Source of the DNA: Dyadobacter pollutisoli | GTDB lineage: Bacteria; Bacteroidota; Bacteroidia; Cytophagales; Spirosomataceae | NCBI RefSeq assembly: GCF_026625565.1 | Contig: NZ_CP112998.1 | Span: forward strand, 3,288,501-3,352,500 | DNA: 64,000 nt | Reading direction: 5' to 3' | Shown here: piece after piece, positions 61,105 through 64,000 of the stretch | Numbering within the stretch: position 1 is the stretch's first letter | Layout of the letters: each line of letters begins with the position of its first letter | Notes under the pieces: generated by a model | What the model was told of the DNA's origin: nothing | Seen by the model: only the letters and a program-made list of their open reading frames with translations | The model's database searches: none | Program-made: the position numbers and the translations under genes

Positions 61105-61884
61105 TTACTTGGTTTCTGTTAAAATATCAGATATCTCTTTTAGACAAAAAAATAATTGTTCCGATTTAAAGCCCAGGATCCTCAATAGAATGCTGGTACC
61201 GGCACCCGAGGTGATGCCGAAAATAATATCCTCCTGCGTTGCCAGAAAAGCGGAGGCCACCGCTAGCAGATGATCCGCTGGTTTGCATTCGGCCTGATAC
61301 ACCAAACTCGCCTGATGTGTGAAGCCTTCCAGCATACCAGTACCTTCCATACATTCAGAGCCAGGTAGCAACCTTAGATTTTCCTTGATAATAAGCCTGT
61401 TATCTAAAAAAATCTCGGTACGGGAATGGTATCTTGAAAAGCGAAATATCTCTCCATTCAGCTTTCGGCCGCAAGTGATAATTTCTCCCCAGACCAGCAC
61501 GGAACCAGTTGACAGGTATATTTTATTGACAGCCGAAAAATCGGAATCTTCTTGTGGGACACAGGGATGGGGCAAATAAATGAAAGAGGCCCCCTTTCCT
61601 ACATGAACCTCCATATGCTGGCTGGCGCCGGTTTTCATTTTAAAAAGCCTCTGATAAGACTGCGTATGAAGCTGCAAATGGCAGCGGTCACCCACCTCCA
61701 CGTTGACCTGGTACCGGTCACCATCCAAAATTCCCGGTGAAGAACTCATCTGCATGACGTGCAAAAATTTGCCGTTCTTATTTTCAGTGATATCGGCGAG
61801 TTTGAATGGTGGTGAAAAGTAAGCCTTCCTCAGATAAGCCCGCTCGCCCCGCGAAGCCACCTGAATGTGCAGCGAGGCGATCAT
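61105..61884 (-). CDS. ureD: Urease accessory protein UreD
   Basis: The 259-residue protein matches UreD/UreH-type accessory proteins: SSSPGILDGDRYQVNVEVGD, LHTQSYQRLFKMKTG and LPHPCVPQEDSDF. It is the scaffold that binds apo-urease and recruits UreF and UreG for nickel insertion. Its start overlaps the ureG stop by four bases (61881-61884). The nickel permease gene follows three bases downstream. The protein is somewhat shorter than many UreD (about 270-280). Identification is secure from context and motifs. Confidence 0.93.
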   Translation of the reverse strand: MIASLHIQVASRGERAYLRKAYFSPPFKLADITENKNGKFLHVMQMSSSPGILDGDRYQVNVEVGDRCHLQLHTQSYQRLFKMKTGASQHMEVHVGKGASFIYLPHPCVPQEDSDFSAVNKIYLSTGSVLVWGEIITCGRKLNGEIFRFSRYHSRTEIFLDNRLIIKENLRLLPGSECMEGTGMLEGFTHQASLVYQAECKPADHLLAVASAFLATQEDIIFGITSGAGTSILLRILGFKSEQLFFCLKEISDILTETK

Positions 61885-62522
61885 CGTAATAGTTGCGGCT
61901 CTTGCAATTCTTCCAGCAATGCATACTTTTTGATCCAGTCAATCACCAGGTCCAGTCCCTGCAAGGTCATTAAATTGGTAAAAACAAACGGTCGCCCATT
62001 TCTCATTCGCCTTGAATCCTGTTCCATTACTTCCAGGTTGGCATGTACATACGGCGCAAGGTCTATCTTGTTGATGACCAGCAAATCACTTCTGGTGATA
62101 CCCGGGCCACCTTTTCTGGGAATTTTATCGCCCTCGGCCACATCAATTACAAAAATACTGACATCGGCCAGGTCGGGGCTGAATGTGGCCGAAAGGTTAT
62201 CGCCCCCGCTTTCGATGAACACAATCTCAATTTCGGGGAACCGACTGGCCATTTCTTCCACTGCTTCCAGGTTCATGCTCGCATCTTCGCGTATGGCAGT
62301 GTGCGGGCAACCGCCCGTTTCCACGCCTATGATCCTGTCGGCAGGCAGCAGGCTGTTTTGGGTCAAAAAAGCAGCATCCTCTTTGGTATAAATATCATTG
62401 GTGATTACGCCGACGCTGTAATTTTCGGCCATTTGTCGGGTAAGTCTTTCGATCAGGGCTGTTTTCCCCGATCCTACCGGGCCAGCTACCCCGATCTTAA
62501 TGTAGTTTCTTTCCATAATCAT
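61881..62522 (-). CDS. ureG: Urease accessory GTPase UreG
   Basis: The 213-residue protein begins MIMERNYIKIGVAG and has the P-loop GPVGSGKT at about 14-21. It has the metal-binding motif ETGGCPHTAIREDAS (Cys-Pro-His), then FIESGGDNLSATFSP and NKIDLAPYV. UreG uses GTP hydrolysis to deliver nickel to urease. A second Met (residue 3) could be the start. It overlaps ureD by four bases and follows ureF by 30 bases, indicating a single operon. Confidence 0.96.
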   Translation of the reverse strand: MIMERNYIKIGVAGPVGSGKTALIERLTRQMAENYSVGVITNDIYTKEDAAFLTQNSLLPADRIIGVETGGCPHTAIREDASMNLEAVEEMASRFPEIEIVFIESGGDNLSATFSPDLADVSIFVIDVAEGDKIPRKGGPGITRSDLLVINKIDLAPYVHANLEVMEQDSRRMRNGRPFVFTNLMTLQGLDLVIDWIKKYALLEELQEPQLLR

Positions 62523-62552
62523 TGATGCATTACTAAATGCGGGGTTAGAATA

Positions 62553-63239
62553 TTAGGACATGTAAAGCCTTGAATATAAGCTTTCATGTTGAATGGAACG
62601 GATGTCGAAACCGGGACAGCAAAGGCCAACCAAGTCGCCGTCGGGCTGCATACAGTCTTCCGCAAGCTGGTCCAAAACGGGCAGCAGGGAGAATAGTAAC
62701 TCCTGTCCGTCCTGCTGGCCAAGAGGAACCATTTTCACGATATTGGTTACAAATCCTGCACACGCATTGTAAAAAAAACCGGTTAGCATTTCTTTCTTGC
62801 CAATTCCAAGTCCAAACGCAAACAATCCATATGTGATAGCGTAGTGTCCAAAAGCTTTTCCTTCCTTGATATGCGCCTGATAAACTTCTGTAATCTCCAT
62901 TTTTAACAATGGCTGAAAAACCTTCATCAGACGGTTGCCCAATTTATGGCTGGCTTCACGAATTTCCCTGGGCATTTTAAGGGCAGTACATTCATCATCC
63001 AGACGTAACAATTCTTCCCGATCATGCTTAGCCGCAACTTCATAAGCAAGTGAAGCAAAAGCCGCATCCCCATATTTCAGGTTTTTCGACAGCATCTGCA
63101 TTACGAACTCTCGTGCGGTCGCAGGGTCTTTCACCAAGCCAGCCTGAACATAGGTCTCCAAACCGGAGGAATGTGCATAACCGCCTATCGGCAACATCGG
63201 ATCACTTAATTGCAGCAGATTTAGTAACTGTGTCGACAT
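62553..63239 (-). CDS. ureF: Urease accessory protein UreF
   Basis: The 228-residue all-helical protein has the family segments LLQLSDPMLPIGGYAHSSGLETYV (given by its PIGGYAHSSGLE core) and GHYAITYGLFAFGLGI. UreF connects UreD-urease to UreG and checks the GTPase. The gene lies between ureE (20-base gap) and ureG (30-base gap). It is a typical UreF length. A short hydrophobic helix occurs near residue 160, normal for the family. Confidence 0.95.
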   Translation of the reverse strand: MSTQLLNLLQLSDPMLPIGGYAHSSGLETYVQAGLVKDPATAREFVMQMLSKNLKYGDAAFASLAYEVAAKHDREELLRLDDECTALKMPREIREASHKLGNRLMKVFQPLLKMEITEVYQAHIKEGKAFGHYAITYGLFAFGLGIGKKEMLTGFFYNACAGFVTNIVKMVPLGQQDGQELLFSLLPVLDQLAEDCMQPDGDLVGLCCPGFDIRSIQHESLYSRLYMS

Positions 63240-63259
63240 TTCAGATCAGATTAAACGTG

Positions 63260-63760
63260 CTAGCTGCTCGTCAGCTTCATAATCCTTGAAAACAAGGTGG
63301 TATTCTCTTCATTGGCATGAGGTGTCACGGTGGTTTTCAGAGGATTCAATAATTTCCGGGTTTCCAGGCTCACCTGATAGCCCTGGGCAGTCAGCAACCT
63401 GAACAGCGGTGCTTCGTAGGGTATCAGAAAAGAACCGTCGTCATAAAACAAAGGCGTATGCTTATTCCCTATTTCGTAGCATAGCGAGGCAGTTTCAAAC
63501 ATGGTTGTAGGTGTTACAACCACGCAATCACAGGCAAGAATGTCTGCCACGATCAGCAAGGATTCGTCCAGGTATAAAACATCATCCTGACAAATACCGG
63601 TCGTTTCGTTCAGAAACTTCATGACGATATCCCTTCCTGCCCGCGTTTTTTTATGCAGGATTCTTTTGCCGGTTTCAAACCATTCAATTTCAACCCAGTC
63701 GATCTGCCGTTTGTTTACTTCGAAATCATGGAGGTTACCCAGCTTTTCTTTTACGACCAT
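63260..63760 (-). CDS. ureE: Urease accessory nickel metallochaperone UreE
   Basis: The 166-residue protein has a UreE N-terminal domain (about 1-75; the segment WVEIEWFETGKRILHKKTRAG) and a C-terminal metal-binding domain with the conserved NKHTPLFYD stretch holding the nickel-binding His. A His-rich C-terminal tail, seen in some UreE proteins, is absent; the tail contains one extra His (VTPHANEEN). It delivers nickel to UreG. The gene follows ureC by 37 bases. Confidence 0.92.
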   Translation of the reverse strand: MVVKEKLGNLHDFEVNKRQIDWVEIEWFETGKRILHKKTRAGRDIVMKFLNETTGICQDDVLYLDESLLIVADILACDCVVVTPTTMFETASLCYEIGNKHTPLFYDDGSFLIPYEAPLFRLLTAQGYQVSLETRKLLNPLKTTVTPHANEENTTLFSRIMKLTSS

Positions 63761-63797
63761 ATGTCATTCATTAAAATAGTATGTGCAAGTGTGGCCA

Positions 63798-64000
63798 TCA
63801 AAATAAAAAATAACGTTGAGATAAAGAGACAGTCGTAACCGGTTCACAAGTAATGTGTTCCCCATCGACATGTACCTGATAGTTTTCAGGATTGACATCA
63901 ATAGTCGGGGTAGCATCATTATGGATCAGGTCCTTCTTTGAAATATTTCTACAGTTTTTCACCGGTAAAATCATTTTTTGTAAACCATACTGCTGCACAA
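63798..64000 (-). CDS. ureC: Urease alpha subunit UreC, C-terminal end (5' part outside window)
   Basis: Only the last 67 residues or so are inside the window. They include NCRNISKKDLIHNDATPTI, VNPENYQVHVDGEHITC and a terminal SLSQRYFLF, which match the end of urease alpha almost position by position. The catalytic nickel ligands are outside the window. Together with ureE, F, G, D and the nickel permease this is a complete accessory set for a nickel urease that makes ammonia and CO2 from urea. The rest of ureC, and normally ureA/ureB, should lie to the right. Confidence 0.93.
   Translation of the reverse strand, partial: VQQYGLQKMILPVKNCRNISKKDLIHNDATPTIDVNPENYQVHVDGEHITCEPVTTVSLSQRYFLF

Noticed and set aside
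1..64000. tRNA, rRNA, CRISPR array, insertion sequence or prophage
   Set aside because: I saw no cloverleaf or rRNA-like sequence, no regularly spaced repeats, and no transposase, integrase or phage genes.

Overview
The window looks like a chromosomal segment of a Gram-negative Bacteroidota, most likely order Cytophagales. Dyadobacter or a close Spirosomaceae relative is a guess from general gene style, not a proven assignment. The supporting evidence is a SusC/SusD pair with FecR/ECF sigma regulators, a RND-TolC fusion, many lipoproteins with LxxC lipoboxes, family names largely confined to this phylum (DUF4998, DUF4959/DUF5000, DUF4266, DUF3570), and a perfect TTTG/TAnnTTTG promoter at 50033-50064. 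No rRNA, tRNA, CRISPR array, insertion sequence, integrase or phage gene was seen.

Layout. 1-1345: ECF sigma factor and the start of its FecR partner, running off the left edge. 1520-5221: ClC anion channel/transporter and an OmpA-type envelope protein. 5434-8784: 7TM-DISM histidine kinase with a LytTR regulator, then a membrane DUF305 protein. 8781-14930 (minus): two Na+/H+ antiporters (CPA1 and NhaA types), an MscS channel, a DUF389 protein and a double PRC-barrel protein, which together read as an ion, pH and osmotic stress block. 15036-17951: a small lipoprotein and an outer-membrane beta-barrel receptor. 18387-24837: small secreted protein and a tripartite HAE1 drug-efflux operon. 24903-30712: fused trehalose-6-phosphate synthase/phosphatase, an APC permease and an AGCS alanine/glycine symporter. 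31088-34690: a spondin-domain lipoprotein divergent from an OmpR/HisKA two-component pair. 34896-40865: heavy-metal (Czc-type) efflux with a RND-TolC fusion, its adaptor and a conserved small leader protein. 40960-45187: a run of extracytoplasmic redox genes: haem-binding protein, Rieske-like protein, CGPC thioredoxin, ApbE flavin transferase, DUF4266 mini-lipoprotein and DUF3570 barrel. 45205-49995 (minus): DabB-DabA inorganic-carbon transporter with a cysteine-free ArsR regulator. 49996-50816: intergenic zone with decayed gene fragments. 50817-60274 (minus): ECF sigma, FecR, SusC, SusD and two surface lipoproteins, with no enzyme attached. 60400-64000 (minus): urease accessory genes ureE, F, G, D, a nickel-permease gene, and the 3' end of ureC at the right edge.

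How the parts may work together. Much of the window concerns envelope homeostasis: ion and proton exchange, osmolyte synthesis, drug and metal efflux, and nutrient import through TonB-dependent channels under ECF/FecR control. The two parts that most deserve attention are the ApbE/DUF4266/DUF3570/thioredoxin/Rieske cluster, which looks like a periplasmic or outer-membrane redox or cofactor-maturation system of unknown function, and the DabAB operon, whose ArsR regulator has no cysteines and whose apparent operator overlaps the -7 promoter element. Urease (producing ammonia and CO2/bicarbonate) and DabAB (accumulating bicarbonate) lie within 15 kb, but a functional link is only inference.
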